DNA of 64,000 nucleotides from Bacteroidia bacterium 43-41 (GCA_001898165.1 MKTD01000026.1:62001-126000); one strand, 5' to 3'; shown: positions 53,705 to 63,770, counted from the first letter of the stretch. Notes: generated from the sequence alone by a model not told the origin. Numbers and translations are program-made.

Positions 53705-55234
53705 ATGCAACAGATAAAAAAATATACCGCCGTTCCTATCATCCTGTTCATGCTGCTTTTTACCGCTTGTCATGACCTGCTCAATGAACCGGCAGAAAAC
53801 AGAACGTATACGGGAGAGACCGATTATACCCAATCGGAAAATATGATTCTCCCATTGATTGGAGCTTATGCAAAATTCTATGATATCGGATGGGAAACTT
53901 ATCCGCTTATCTCGGTTCGCGGAGACGATGTAAACGCTGGAGGATTGGGTGATCAACAGGATTTTATGGAAACCGATCATTTTCGTTATAATAAAGATTA
54001 CTGGATGTATAACTCTCTCTGGGAAGGTTTTTATTCCAGGGTGTTTAACCATTATTCGGCAATTGATCAAATTGAATTGTACCGCAAAAATGGGGCCAAT
54101 AACAATCTGGCCAACCAATATATCGCTGAGATCAAAACCATGCGGGCATTCTTGTTATTCCAGATTTCCCGCGTTTGGGGTGATATTCTGATCCCGCCCG
54201 ATTATGATCCTACAAACTTGCTCAAAACGGAGCTATCTACAAAAGAGCAGGTGATGCAGTTTATCTCTGATGAAATGACAGAGGCAGTCAACGCATTGCC
54301 CGATATGCATCCCAACCAGCGTACCGATATTCCCGGAGGAGTGACCAAATACACCGCCCTGGCAATGAAAGCTTTAGCAAATCTCGAATTAAAGAATTAC
54401 CAGGCTGTCGCAGATGCAACCTCGCAAATTATCCAATCAGGAAAATTCGCGCTGGAGCCGGACTTTTACGAACTATTCAAGATAAAGGGAAAGTTAAATC
54501 GGGAGAATATTCTGGAATTTCAGTATTCCGATTTCGGACAAAGTTCCGGGGACAGCAAAAATTACCTATGGGCATTTTTCGGCCCACAAAACTGGACGCC
54601 CAAGGTAACCGGTGTTGGCGGTGGATGGGGATTTTTCGAGCCCAGCATGAAATATATCAAGTTCATGCTCAACCGGGGTGAAACAACGCGCCTCGAAACC
54701 AGTGTACTTTTTACCAGTCGGGGCATCCAGGAAATCAAGAAAGATCCGGCATATGCAACCTTACCAAACTGGATTTCCAATACCACTCGGTCGGGCGACG
54801 TGATCAACGATTTTGCCCGCGCCCTGTTTTCCAGCGGAAAACATTATCTTCCAAGCGATCAGATGATTCCCGGGCGGACCGAGTATGGTTCCAATAAGAA
54901 TATGCAGCTTATCCGTTATTCCGAAATATTGCTTATGTATGCCGAAGCATTAACCAACGGGGCGACCGGATCTGTAATGACAGCCGATCAGGCTGTAAAC
55001 CTGGTACGGAAGAGAGCCGGCTTAAGCAATTTGTCGGGAGTAACACACCAGCAAGTGATGGATGAGAAGTTTGCCGAGCTGGCCATGGAATGGGGGACCC
55101 GTTATTATGATATGTTGCGGCTGGAGAAATATAATGAATTAAGCTATGATGGCAGAACTTTTACTCCCGATCTCGCCTTTCTGCCTTATCCGCAGAACCA
55201 GGTGGACCAGCTTCCCGCTTTGAGGAAAAAATAA
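53705..55234 (+). CDS. SusD/RagB family glycan-binding lipoprotein
   Basis: SusD caps the SusC barrel and binds the glycan. The 509-residue protein has a lipobox (VPIILFMLLFTAC, Cys22), and SusD features: EIKTMRAFLLFQISRVWGDILIPPDYDP, the TPR-like core with TKYTALAMKALANLELKNYQ, IRYSEILLMYAEALTNGATG, VNLVRKRAGLSNL and the C-terminal ELAMEWGTRYYDMLRLEKYNELS ending FLPYPQNQVDQLPALRKK. Start and spacing (19 bp after susC) are typical of a SusC-SusD pair. Confidence 0.95.
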   Translation: MQQIKKYTAVPIILFMLLFTACHDLLNEPAENRTYTGETDYTQSENMILPLIGAYAKFYDIGWETYPLISVRGDDVNAGGLGDQQDFMETDHFRYNKDYWMYNSLWEGFYSRVFNHYSAIDQIELYRKNGANNNLANQYIAEIKTMRAFLLFQISRVWGDILIPPDYDPTNLLKTELSTKEQVMQFISDEMTEAVNALPDMHPNQRTDIPGGVTKYTALAMKALANLELKNYQAVADATSQIIQSGKFALEPDFYELFKIKGKLNRENILEFQYSDFGQSSGDSKNYLWAFFGPQNWTPKVTGVGGGWGFFEPSMKYIKFMLNRGETTRLETSVLFTSRGIQEIKKDPAYATLPNWISNTTRSGDVINDFARALFSSGKHYLPSDQMIPGRTEYGSNKNMQLIRYSEILLMYAEALTNGATGSVMTADQAVNLVRKRAGLSNLSGVTHQQVMDEKFAELAMEWGTRYYDMLRLEKYNELSYDGRTFTPDLAFLPYPQNQVDQLPALRKK

Positions 55235-55258
55235 TTAAAATATCTAACCTAGCAGAAA

Positions 55259-56347
55259 ATGAGGACATTAAAATATTTATTCATCAGCATACTGGCTATT
55301 TTCATCATAGCTTGCGAAAGTGGCATTGATCCCATCACGCCAGTCAATCCGGGGCCGGATAAAACAGATCCTGTGATTCAGATACAATACCCTTTAGAGG
55401 GCACATTAATCAGGGTGAGAGAAGATGTAACACCAATCAAGATCCAAGTTGATGCGACGGATGATATCGAACTCGCGTCAGTCGCAATAAGTCTCGATGG
55501 AACAGAAATTGCGACTTTCTCCGACTTCAAAGATTACCGTCATGCAATCATCTCTCACAATTACGCCACACTGACCAATGGCAAACATACACTAAGTGTA
55601 TCGGCAAAGGATTTATCCGGCAAGGCCTCTACCCAATCGGTTAAATTTGAAAAAGTAGAACCCTACACGCCGAAATTCGATGGCGAAATATTCTATGTAC
55701 CATTCGATGGCGATTATTTGGATCTGGTCAGTATAAATGAAGCGACAAAAGTAGGTAATCCCTCTTTTGCGAATGGGAAATTCCAAAAAGCATACCTAGG
55801 AGCCGCAGATGCCTATCTCACCTTCCCCACAAAAGATGAAAGCAAAGGCCTCAATCTTTTAGGTGCGGAATTCAGCGCAGCTTTCTGGTATAAATTGAAC
55901 TCCTCACCCAATCGTGCCGGGATATTAGTTATCGGCCCTGTAGATACAGAAAATCCCACGAAAATGAACAATCGAAATCATGGATTCAGGTTTTTCAGAG
56001 AAGGGAGCTCCAGTAAACAGACCTTTAAATTGAATGCCGGCAACGGTACCTCCGATGCCTGGTTCGACGGAGGAGACAATGCAAGTTTAACGAATAACGG
56101 AGAGTGGGTACATATCGCTTTTACCATATCCAAAACTAAATGTACGATCTATTTTAACGGAAAGGTAGTGAGCGACGGTGTTTTTACAGGGATAAGCTGG
56201 GCGGGATGTGATCTTTTATCTATCGGATCAGGAGCGCCCAGATTCACCGGCTGGGATCATCTCTCGGATCAGAGCCTGATAGATGAGTTGCGTATATTTA
56301 ATAAGGCACTGACACAGAACGAAGTTCAGGCGATGATCGCAAATTAA
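55259..56347 (+). CDS. Surface lipoprotein with Ig-like and LamG/concanavalin-like domains
   Basis: The 362-residue protein has a lipobox (LFISILAIFIIAC, Cys19), an Ig-like domain (about residues 35-130, PVIQIQYPLEGTLIRV, VTPIKIQVDATDDIELASVA) and a LamG-like jelly roll (about 145-358, with FSAAFWYKLNSSPNRAGILV, GEWVHIAFTISKTKCTIYFNGKVV and SLIDELRIFNKALTQNEVQAMI). LamG domains of this type act as glycan-binding modules. In position it corresponds to the SusE/F-like surface glycan-binding protein of the locus. A terminator-like hairpin follows at 56403. Confidence 0.85.
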   Translation: MRTLKYLFISILAIFIIACESGIDPITPVNPGPDKTDPVIQIQYPLEGTLIRVREDVTPIKIQVDATDDIELASVAISLDGTEIATFSDFKDYRHAIISHNYATLTNGKHTLSVSAKDLSGKASTQSVKFEKVEPYTPKFDGEIFYVPFDGDYLDLVSINEATKVGNPSFANGKFQKAYLGAADAYLTFPTKDESKGLNLLGAEFSAAFWYKLNSSPNRAGILVIGPVDTENPTKMNNRNHGFRFFREGSSSKQTFKLNAGNGTSDAWFDGGDNASLTNNGEWVHIAFTISKTKCTIYFNGKVVSDGVFTGISWAGCDLLSIGSGAPRFTGWDHLSDQSLIDELRIFNKALTQNEVQAMIAN

Positions 56348-56402
56348 CAATCAGACTTTGATTTCAAGCCCTTTGATTTTATTTTTAGACCAAAATAACG
56401 GG

Positions 56403-56436
56403 AAAGCCCTACACACCAGAGCGGGTAGGGCTTTTT
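56403..56436 (+). terminator. Terminator-like hairpin inside the polysaccharide utilisation locus
   Basis: Perfect 10-bp stem AAAGCCCTAC (56403-56412) / GTAGGGCTTT (56425-56434), 12-nt loop, ending in a five-T run to 56436. It lies 56 nt after the LamG gene and 12 nt before the next start, so it may reduce read-through into the enzyme genes. Confidence 0.75.
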
Positions 56437-56447
56437 ACCGCTTAGCA

Positions 56448-58100
56448 ATGACAAGATTAATCATATATTCAGCGCTGTTCCTCCTCACCATTGCCTGTAG
56501 CAAAGAGACAGATACTCCGGAACCTGACCAGCATGATGTTCCGCTGACGTACCGTTCAATTACAATAGACGGAACTTCAAACGGGCTCCGGTATGAAAAC
56601 GTTGGACGGAATCCGGAGATACAGGTCTCATTCACTACCGCGATAGATAAATCATCGGCCGCACAGGCCGTCGATCTGGTAGATAAGGAAATGACCAAGG
56701 TCGCCGTAGCTATTTCCTTTATAGATAACGATAGCGTCATTGTGATAAAGTCATCCTCTCCTTTGGAATGGTTGTCAAAATATACATTGACCGTATCGAC
56801 AAACCTGAAGAGTAAGCGGGGAGCATCCCTTCTTGCGCCGGTCTCTGTAAATCTGGTTACCGCACTGGATTCTACCGATAAATTTCCGGTTATTCCCGAT
56901 GAAGAATTACTGACATTGGTACAAAAACAAACATTCAGCTACTTCTGGGATTTCGGGCATCCTGTCAGCGGAATGGCACGCGAGCGAAGCTCTTCGGGAG
57001 ATATTGTGACCACTGGCGGTACCGGATTTGGAATTATGGCGATGATTGTGGCCGTGGAACGACAGTTTATAAGCCGGGAAGCCGCTGTAGGCCGCCTGTT
57101 GAAGATCGTCCGTTTCTTGAGGAATAACGCTACCCGCTATCATGGAGCTTTTGCCCATTGGATCAATGGCAGTACCGGCCAGACACAGCCTTTTAGTGAA
57201 AAAGATAACGGCGCAGACCTTGTAGAGACCTCTTTTTTATTCCAGGGAGTGTTGACGGCAAGGCAATATTTCACGAAAGAGAACCCGGAAGAAACAGAGT
57301 TAAGGAATTTAATTGCTGAATTGTGGGAAGCAGTCGAGTGGTCGTGGTTTCGCCATAACAATGAAGAGGTGCTTTATTGGCACTGGAGCCCCGATTACGG
57401 TTGGGAAATGAATCATAAGATCAGGGGTTGGGATGAGTGCTTAATCACTTATGTACTGGCAGCGTCGTCTCCTACCTTTCCTGTCAGCAAAACCGTTTAT
57501 GACAACGGTTGGGCGGACAACGGCAATATAAGGAACAACGGAATATATTACGATTTCCAACTGCCCTTAGGTCCTTCTTACGGAGGTCCTCTCTTTTTCG
57601 CCCATTACTCATTTCTCGGTTTAAATCCTAAGAACTTACAGGACCAATATGCCGATTATTGGCAACAGAATGTAAATCATGCTAAAATCAATCATGCGTA
57701 TTGCAGCAGAAATCCAGCCCATTATCTGGGATACAGCGAGATCTGCTGGGGATTGAGCGCCAGTGACGGAAATAACGGATATAGCGCACACTCTCCCACC
57801 AACGATAAAGGAGTGATCACGCCAACAGCCGCTTTATCTTCGATGCCGTATACACCGGAGGAATCCATGGCGGCGCTTCATTTCTTCTACTATAAATTGG
57901 GAAATCAATTGTGGAAACAATACGGGTTCATAGACGCATTTAATCTGACGGAAAAATGGTATGCAAGCGATTTTCTGGCAATTGACCAGGGTCCCATTAT
58001 CGTCATGATCGAAAATTACAGAACCGGACTACTTTGGGATCTGTTTATGGGTATTCCTGAAATACAGGCTGGATTAGCGAAGCTCGGATTTACTGATTGA
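56448..58100 (+). CDS. Glycoamylase-like/GH144 family lipoprotein (first copy)
   Basis: The start at 56448 gives a lipoprotein signal (MTRLIIYSALFLLTIAC). An earlier in-frame ATG at 56358 reads across the terminator hairpin and is rejected. Residues about 30-145 look like a Big_5/Ig-like domain; the rest (about 160-545) is an (alpha/alpha)6 glycoamylase-like domain with FSYFWDFGHPVSGMARERSS, TTGGTGFGIMAMI, FSEKDNGADLVETSFLFQGVL, EVLYWHWSPDYGWEMNHKI, GWDECLITYVLAASSPT, YGGPLFFAHYSFLGLNPKNL and QGPIIVMIENYRTGLLWDLF. This family includes the GH144 endo-beta-1,2-glucanases first characterised in Chitinophaga. The outer-membrane location and tandem second copy suggest polymer cleavage. Confidence 0.88.
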   Translation: MTRLIIYSALFLLTIACSKETDTPEPDQHDVPLTYRSITIDGTSNGLRYENVGRNPEIQVSFTTAIDKSSAAQAVDLVDKEMTKVAVAISFIDNDSVIVIKSSSPLEWLSKYTLTVSTNLKSKRGASLLAPVSVNLVTALDSTDKFPVIPDEELLTLVQKQTFSYFWDFGHPVSGMARERSSSGDIVTTGGTGFGIMAMIVAVERQFISREAAVGRLLKIVRFLRNNATRYHGAFAHWINGSTGQTQPFSEKDNGADLVETSFLFQGVLTARQYFTKENPEETELRNLIAELWEAVEWSWFRHNNEEVLYWHWSPDYGWEMNHKIRGWDECLITYVLAASSPTFPVSKTVYDNGWADNGNIRNNGIYYDFQLPLGPSYGGPLFFAHYSFLGLNPKNLQDQYADYWQQNVNHAKINHAYCSRNPAHYLGYSEICWGLSASDGNNGYSAHSPTNDKGVITPTAALSSMPYTPEESMAALHFFYYKLGNQLWKQYGFIDAFNLTEKWYASDFLAIDQGPIIVMIENYRTGLLWDLFMGIPEIQAGLAKLGFTD

Positions 58101-58248
58101 GTCAAGAAACAGTTTTCCACTTCCACAACCCACCCCATCTATGAAAGCAGGGTCATGGCAAAATAAACCGAAAAGCATATTTACAAAGGGAACAGGCATT
58201 ACCCGGTATACCTGTATAAAAAATGATTTTACAGAAAATTCAGCAAAG

Positions 58249-59625
58249 ATGAATAATCGCAAACTCTTATCAATCACAACGCTGGTTATCGGCAGTTTTT
58301 TTCTCGTAACGTGCAATAACAATCAAAGAGAATCGGCTGCAACCCGAGAAAAGGGGCATCCCGCCTCTTTCGCGTCGGACGAAGAATTTCTCGATTTCAT
58401 CCAGAAGACTCATCTCAATTACATGTGGGAAGGAGCGGAACCCATATCGGGGTTAGCGCCGGAACGCATCCATATGGATGGTATTTATCCGGAGAACGAT
58501 GCGGATGTTATCACCACGGGAGGAAGTGGATTCGGTGTCGCCGGCTTGCTCGTCGGCATCAACCGGGGATTTATCCCCCGCGAAGAAGGTGTTGAGCGAT
58601 TACACAAAATAACCGACTATTTGACCGCGTCTGATCGGTTCCACGGGATATGGCCTCACTGGCTGCACGGCCCTGCGGGAAAAGTAAAAGCGTTCAGCCA
58701 AAAAGATAACGGCGGCGATCTGGTGGAAAGCGCTTTTCTCATGCAAGGCTTACTTTGCGTAAGGGAATATTTTAAGAACGGGAACGAAAGCGAAAAACAA
58801 CTGGCCGGAAAGATCAACACCCTCTGGCGGGAAATGGACTGGACCTGGTACCTGAACGGACAAGACGTACTCTACTGGCACTGGAGCCCGGAATACGGAT
58901 GGGAGATGAATTTCCCACTGGAAGGATATAACGAATGCCTCATCACCTATATCCTCGCTGCATCCTCTCCTACCCATTCCATTCCGGCAGCCGCCTATCA
59001 CAACGGTTGGGCACGCGGCGGAGAGATCAAAAGCGATGCTGTTGCCTACAACTACCCGCTTGTGCTGAAGCATAACGGAGCGGAAAAATACGGGGGACCG
59101 CTATTCTGGGCGCATTACTCTTATATTGGACTGAATCCGAAAGGATTAAAAGATCAATATGCCGATTACTGGCAACTCAACCGCAACCAAGCGCTGATCA
59201 ATTACGAATACTGCGTGGAGAATCCCAAAGGGTTTGAAGGATATGGCGATAACTGCTGGGGGTTGACGGCAAGCTACTCACTAAGAGGCTATTCAGCCCA
59301 TATGCCGGCGAAAAATGATCTGGGCGTAATCACGCCTACGGCGGCATTATCCAGCTTCCCCTACACACCCGACCAATCGATGAGGGCATTGAAACATTTT
59401 TATTTCGATCTGGGCGGTAAGATATGGGGAAAGTACGGCTTTTATGACGCGTTCAGTATCCAGTACGATTGGTACCCGCAACGCTATTTGGCCATTGACC
59501 AGCTCACTATTGCCCCGATGATCGAGAATTACCGTACCGGCTTGCTCTGGAAGTTGTTTATGGGGGCGCCTGAAATTCAAGAAGGATTGAAGAAATTGGG
59601 ATTCACCTATGAAAATGAAAAGTGA
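58249..59625 (+). CDS. Glycoamylase-like/GH144 family lipoprotein (second copy)
   Basis: The start at 58249 gives the lipoprotein signal MNNRKLLSITTLVIGSFFL then VTC; an ATG at 58141 would add 36 odd residues. There is no Ig-like domain. The catalytic domain (about residues 40-450) follows the same plan as the preceding gene: LNYMWEGAEPISGLAPERIH, TTGGSGFGVAGLLVGINRGF, FSQKDNGGDLVESAFLMQGL, DVLYWHWSPEYGWEMNFPL, YNECLITYILAASSPTHS, YGGPLFWAHYSYIGLNPKGL and APMIENYRTGLLWKLFMGAPE. Probably a paralogue with a different chain-length preference or cellular location. It precedes the GH3 gene by 44 bp. Confidence 0.88.
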   Translation: MNNRKLLSITTLVIGSFFLVTCNNNQRESAATREKGHPASFASDEEFLDFIQKTHLNYMWEGAEPISGLAPERIHMDGIYPENDADVITTGGSGFGVAGLLVGINRGFIPREEGVERLHKITDYLTASDRFHGIWPHWLHGPAGKVKAFSQKDNGGDLVESAFLMQGLLCVREYFKNGNESEKQLAGKINTLWREMDWTWYLNGQDVLYWHWSPEYGWEMNFPLEGYNECLITYILAASSPTHSIPAAAYHNGWARGGEIKSDAVAYNYPLVLKHNGAEKYGGPLFWAHYSYIGLNPKGLKDQYADYWQLNRNQALINYEYCVENPKGFEGYGDNCWGLTASYSLRGYSAHMPAKNDLGVITPTAALSSFPYTPDQSMRALKHFYFDLGGKIWGKYGFYDAFSIQYDWYPQRYLAIDQLTIAPMIENYRTGLLWKLFMGAPEIQEGLKKLGFTYENEK

Positions 59626-59669
59626 ATAAAGAGAAAAAATATTTTTAGAACAAGGGATAAAATAGAAAA

Positions 59670-61991
59670 ATGATGATAGAAGAGAAAAGACAAAAAACGG
59701 GAGAAAACATTATTTCAGTGGTATCCATTCTGGCACTAATCCTGCTTTCGGCTTGCGGATCACCCTCATCCGAAACTGTGAGAGCCGACAAGTGGCAGAG
59801 CTTCAGTGGAGACAAACGCATCGAGCATCGAGTGGATTCGGTACTGAAACTGATGACCCTCGAAGAGAAAGTGGGGCAGATGACGCAGTTCTCCGCCAAC
59901 TGGTCGGTTACCGGCCCGGTAATGTCAGATGATTTTCAGTCCTATCTGGAAAAAGGACTGATAGGCAGTATTTTCAACGCCACTTCCATCGATGGGATCC
60001 GGCGGATGCAGAAAATAGCGGTGGAAGAAACGAGACTGGGTATTCCAATCCTTTTCGGACAGGACGTGATCCACGGCTATAAAACCATCTTCCCTATTCC
60101 GCTGGGGGAGGCCTGTTCCTGGGATTTGGAAATGATGCGGAGAACGGCGGAGATTGCCGCCATAGAAGCGGCTTCGGACGGGATCAACTGGACATTCGCG
60201 CCTATGGTTGATATCGGACGGGATGCCCGCTGGGGGCGTGTAATGGAAGGGGCTGGAGAAGACCCCTATCTGGGCAGTAAAGTGGCAGAGGCCAGGGTGA
60301 TCGGCTTTCAGGGTGGCAGAGGCGCAAAATCGCTCAATAGCCTCACAACGCTGCTTGCATGTGGAAAACATCTGGCAGCCTATGGTGCCGCCGAATCGGG
60401 AAGAGATTACAATCCGGCAGAGTTGTCGGAACATACTCTGAGAAATGTGTATCTGCCGCCTTATAAAGCAGCGATAGATGCCGGTGTTGGCACAATGATG
60501 GCCTCCTTTAATGAAATAAACGGAGTGCCTGCTACGGCCAACCACTGGCTGTTAACAGAAATATTACGTAACGAATGGGGCTTTACTGGGTTTGTTGTGA
60601 GTGATTATACAGGCATCAATGAACTGGTGCCGCACGGCGTGGCGAAAGATGAAAAGCATGCCGCAGAACTGGCGGTGAACGCAGGGGTTGACATGGACAT
60701 GACCGGCGCCACCTACATAAAGTACTTGCCCAAATTGGTCAAAGAGGGGAAAGTGTCCGAAAAAAGCATTGATAATGCCGTACGCAGTATCTTAGAGATA
60801 AAGTTCTTACTGGGTCTCTTCGACGATCCTTATCGGTATCTCGACGAAGAGAGGGCTAAAGAGAACACCATGACGCCCGAATTCATGAGAACGGCGCACA
60901 AAGCCGTAGCCTCCTCGGTCGTGCTGCTCAAGAACGACAATCAAATTCTCCCGATCAGCAAAGAAAGCGGGAAGACCGTTGCCCTGATCGGCCCGCTGAT
61001 GAACGACTCCATCAACCTGAATGGCGAATGGGCCGGATTGGGCGATCGCAACAAAAGCGTACCCATCTTCAGAGGGCTTACAGAAAAATATAAAGGCTCC
61101 TCGGTGAACCTTATTTACGCGGAAGGATCTTCCATCACAGAAACTACAGCCGGTAAGATCGCCGAAGCGGTTTCAGCCGCGCGCAGGGCTGATATTATAA
61201 TTGCCGCGATGGGAGAGGACTTCAACTGGTCGGGCGAAGCGGCCGTAAGAACCGATATACGCCTGCCTGAACCGCAACACGAGCTGTTAAAAGCATTGAA
61301 AGGAACTGGGAAGCCGATAGTACTGATCACCCTGAGCGGACGCCCGCTCGACCTCTCATGGGAAGACGAAAATATGGATGCCCTCCTGCAGGCGTGGTTC
61401 CCCGGCACACAGGGAGGATACGGTATTGCCGACGTGATCGCGGGCGATTACAATCCGTCGGGACGATTGGTGATCTCTTTTCCCCGGAACATAGGACAGA
61501 TTCCCATCTATTACAATCAGAAGAATACCGGTCGGCCGGTGGACCTGAACAATGAGACGGTGGATTACAAATCCGGCTATCTCGATACCTCCATCACTCC
61601 GCTTTATCCTTTCGGATACGGATTGAGTTATACCACGTTCGGAATCGATCATGCAAAGATCGACAAAAACGTACTGAAAACAAAAGGCGACAAGATTACC
61701 GTAACGGCCCATGTCCGGAATACGGGATCGACCGACGGGGAAACGGTCGTACAGCTTTACACCCGCCAACTTGTCGCCAGTGTAACCCGTCCGGTAAAAG
61801 AATTGAAAGGATTTCAAAAGATCGCGTTAAAAGCGGGCGAATCCAAGCAGGTAACGTTTGAACTGACTTCCGACGATCTGGCTTTTTACGGCATCGATAT
61901 GCAAAAAAAGACAGAACCCGGCAATATGAAACTCTGGGTAGCGCAACACGCTGCCGATAATTCCAATGAGATTGATTTTTCGATTGAGTAA
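59670..61991 (+). CDS. GH3 beta-glucosidase (BglX-like), lipoprotein
   Basis: The 773-residue protein has a lipobox (ISVVSILALILLSAC, Cys29), an N-terminal TIM barrel with GIPILFGQDVIHGYKTIFPIP, WTFAPMVDIGRDARWGRVMEGAGEDPYLGS, GKHLAAYGAAESGRDYN, and the nucleophile D312 in FVVSDYTGINE; then an alpha/beta sandwich (with AAMGEDFNWSGEAAVRTDI) and a C-terminal fibronectin-like domain (VTAHVRNTGSTDGETVVQLYT). GH3 enzymes hydrolyse terminal beta-glucosides; a close relative in Bacteroides thetaiotaomicron (BT_3567) acts on beta-1,2-gluco-oligosaccharides. Together with two GH144 genes this supports a beta-1,2-glucan target. Confidence 0.93.
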   Translation: MMIEEKRQKTGENIISVVSILALILLSACGSPSSETVRADKWQSFSGDKRIEHRVDSVLKLMTLEEKVGQMTQFSANWSVTGPVMSDDFQSYLEKGLIGSIFNATSIDGIRRMQKIAVEETRLGIPILFGQDVIHGYKTIFPIPLGEACSWDLEMMRRTAEIAAIEAASDGINWTFAPMVDIGRDARWGRVMEGAGEDPYLGSKVAEARVIGFQGGRGAKSLNSLTTLLACGKHLAAYGAAESGRDYNPAELSEHTLRNVYLPPYKAAIDAGVGTMMASFNEINGVPATANHWLLTEILRNEWGFTGFVVSDYTGINELVPHGVAKDEKHAAELAVNAGVDMDMTGATYIKYLPKLVKEGKVSEKSIDNAVRSILEIKFLLGLFDDPYRYLDEERAKENTMTPEFMRTAHKAVASSVVLLKNDNQILPISKESGKTVALIGPLMNDSINLNGEWAGLGDRNKSVPIFRGLTEKYKGSSVNLIYAEGSSITETTAGKIAEAVSAARRADIIIAAMGEDFNWSGEAAVRTDIRLPEPQHELLKALKGTGKPIVLITLSGRPLDLSWEDENMDALLQAWFPGTQGGYGIADVIAGDYNPSGRLVISFPRNIGQIPIYYNQKNTGRPVDLNNETVDYKSGYLDTSITPLYPFGYGLSYTTFGIDHAKIDKNVLKTKGDKITVTAHVRNTGSTDGETVVQLYTRQLVASVTRPVKELKGFQKIALKAGESKQVTFELTSDDLAFYGIDMQKKTEPGNMKLWVAQHAADNSNEIDFSIE

Positions 61992-62036
61992 ATACGTTTA
62001 TGGAAATGTTCCATCCATTAAACATCCGACATCCCA

Positions 62037-63770
62037 ATGATACACAATAAAAATCTTTTTTCCCTGATTTCGATCATCGCATGCATGGTCTCTTTCAGCG
62101 CTATCGCCCAGGACGCAAGGATGCGCACCTATTGCAATCCCCTCAATGTGGATTACACTTACATGATCTACAATTCCGACATGGATATCTCCTATCGTTC
62201 GGGGGCCGACCCGGCAGTTGTGGAATTCAGGGGAGAGTACTATATGTTCGTCACCCGTTCCATGGGCTACTGGCACTCTACCGATCTGCAGAACTGGAAT
62301 TTCATTGAACCAGAGAAGTGGTATCCGCAGGGAAGCAACGCGCCGGCCGCCCACAACTATAAAGATTCGGTCTTATATGTGATGGGCGATCCTTCCGGGT
62401 CAATGAGCGTGCTATACACCGACAATCCCAAGCGGGGCGACTGGAAGGGCGTTCCCGCCATCCTGCACGACCTCCAGGACCCGGCGCTTTTTATCGATGA
62501 CGACGGTTCAGCCTATGTTTATTGGGGGTCATCCAACCTCTATCCTATCCGCGGACAGAGACTGAACAAGGATCACCGCTTCATCCGTTACAGCGACGTA
62601 GACTCCCTCTTCAATAAAGATATGGAGATGCATGGATGGGAACGGTTCGGGGCGAACAACAGCGACACCATCCCGGGTTATATAGAAGGACCCTGGATGA
62701 CAAAACACAACAACAAATATTATCTGCAATACGCAGCCCCGGGAACCGAATTCAATGTGTATGCCGATGGTGTCTATGTAGCCGATCACCCGCTAGGGCC
62801 TTTTGAATACGCCCCCAACAATCCGGTCAGCTTTAAACCGGGGGGATTTATGAACGGAGCGGGACATGGAAGTACCGTAAAAGGTCCGCAAAACCGTTAC
62901 TGGCATTTTGCCTCGATGGCGCTCTCTGCCAATGTCAACTGGGAACGACGGCTTTGCATGTTCCCGCTCTATTTTGATAACGACGGGCTGATGTGGAGTG
63001 ACTCCTATTTCGGCGACTATCCGCGTTACACACCCTCGGAACCGGGAAAAGCCGGCGAGTTCACCGGCTGGATGCTGTTGTCTTATAAAAAACCGGTCAC
63101 CGTCTCTTCATCGGTAGGCGACCACACTGCCGAAAAACTCACCGACGAGCAGGTAAAAACATACTGGCTTGCCAAAGATAACGGAAACAGCCAGTGGGCT
63201 ACCATAGACCTTCAAAAACCGGGAATGGTGCATGCCGTGCAAATCAACTACTTCGATCATGAATCAGGATTGTATGGAAGAATTCCCGGATTAAGGCACA
63301 GGTATGTGGTTGAGGGCTCATTGGATGGTCGCAACTGGAAAGTATTGATAGACAAAAGCAACAGTTTCAGGGATAATCCCAACGACTACGTAGAGTTACC
63401 GCAACCGGAAAGGATCCGCTACCTGCGTTACAGAAACAGGGAAGTCCCCACTCCCCACCTGGCTATTTCCGATATCCGTGTGTTTGGCGTTGGCGAAGGG
63501 AAAAGACCCGTGCCTGTTACCGGATTCCGGGTGAACAGGGAGAATGACCGTCGCGATGCACTAATCAGCTGGAATGCTCAGAAAGATGCGCAAGGTTATA
63601 ATATCCGTTGGGGAATCGCCCCCGACAAGCTTTACAGCTCTTGGCTGGTTTACGACGATCATCAACTCATTTTAAAGGCACTGACCACCGATCAGGAATA
63701 TTATTTCACCATCGAAGCATTCAACGAGAATGGAATTTCCATTCCTCTAAGAACCAGCCATGTGAAATAA
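62037..63770 (+). CDS. GH43-like glycosidase with F5/8-type and fibronectin-like C-terminal domains
   Basis: The 577-residue protein has a signal peptide (ISIIACMVSFSAIAQ), a five-bladed GH43-like propeller with candidate catalytic residues D58 (SGADPAVVEF), D148 (LQDPALFIDDDG) and E217 (YIEGPWM), a discoidin (F5/8C, CBM32-like) domain from about residue 350 to 485 (NGNSQWATIDLQKPGMVHAV, HRYVVEGSLDGRNWKVLID, RIRYLRYRNREVPTPHLAIS) and a fibronectin III-like domain to the C-terminus. GH43 enzymes usually act on arabinose or xylose linkages. The residue it removes here is unknown. It ends 3 bp before the stop of the convergent gene at 63774. Confidence 0.85.
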   Translation: MIHNKNLFSLISIIACMVSFSAIAQDARMRTYCNPLNVDYTYMIYNSDMDISYRSGADPAVVEFRGEYYMFVTRSMGYWHSTDLQNWNFIEPEKWYPQGSNAPAAHNYKDSVLYVMGDPSGSMSVLYTDNPKRGDWKGVPAILHDLQDPALFIDDDGSAYVYWGSSNLYPIRGQRLNKDHRFIRYSDVDSLFNKDMEMHGWERFGANNSDTIPGYIEGPWMTKHNNKYYLQYAAPGTEFNVYADGVYVADHPLGPFEYAPNNPVSFKPGGFMNGAGHGSTVKGPQNRYWHFASMALSANVNWERRLCMFPLYFDNDGLMWSDSYFGDYPRYTPSEPGKAGEFTGWMLLSYKKPVTVSSSVGDHTAEKLTDEQVKTYWLAKDNGNSQWATIDLQKPGMVHAVQINYFDHESGLYGRIPGLRHRYVVEGSLDGRNWKVLIDKSNSFRDNPNDYVELPQPERIRYLRYRNREVPTPHLAISDIRVFGVGEGKRPVPVTGFRVNRENDRRDALISWNAQKDAQGYNIRWGIAPDKLYSSWLVYDDHQLILKALTTDQEYYFTIEAFNENGISIPLRTSHVK

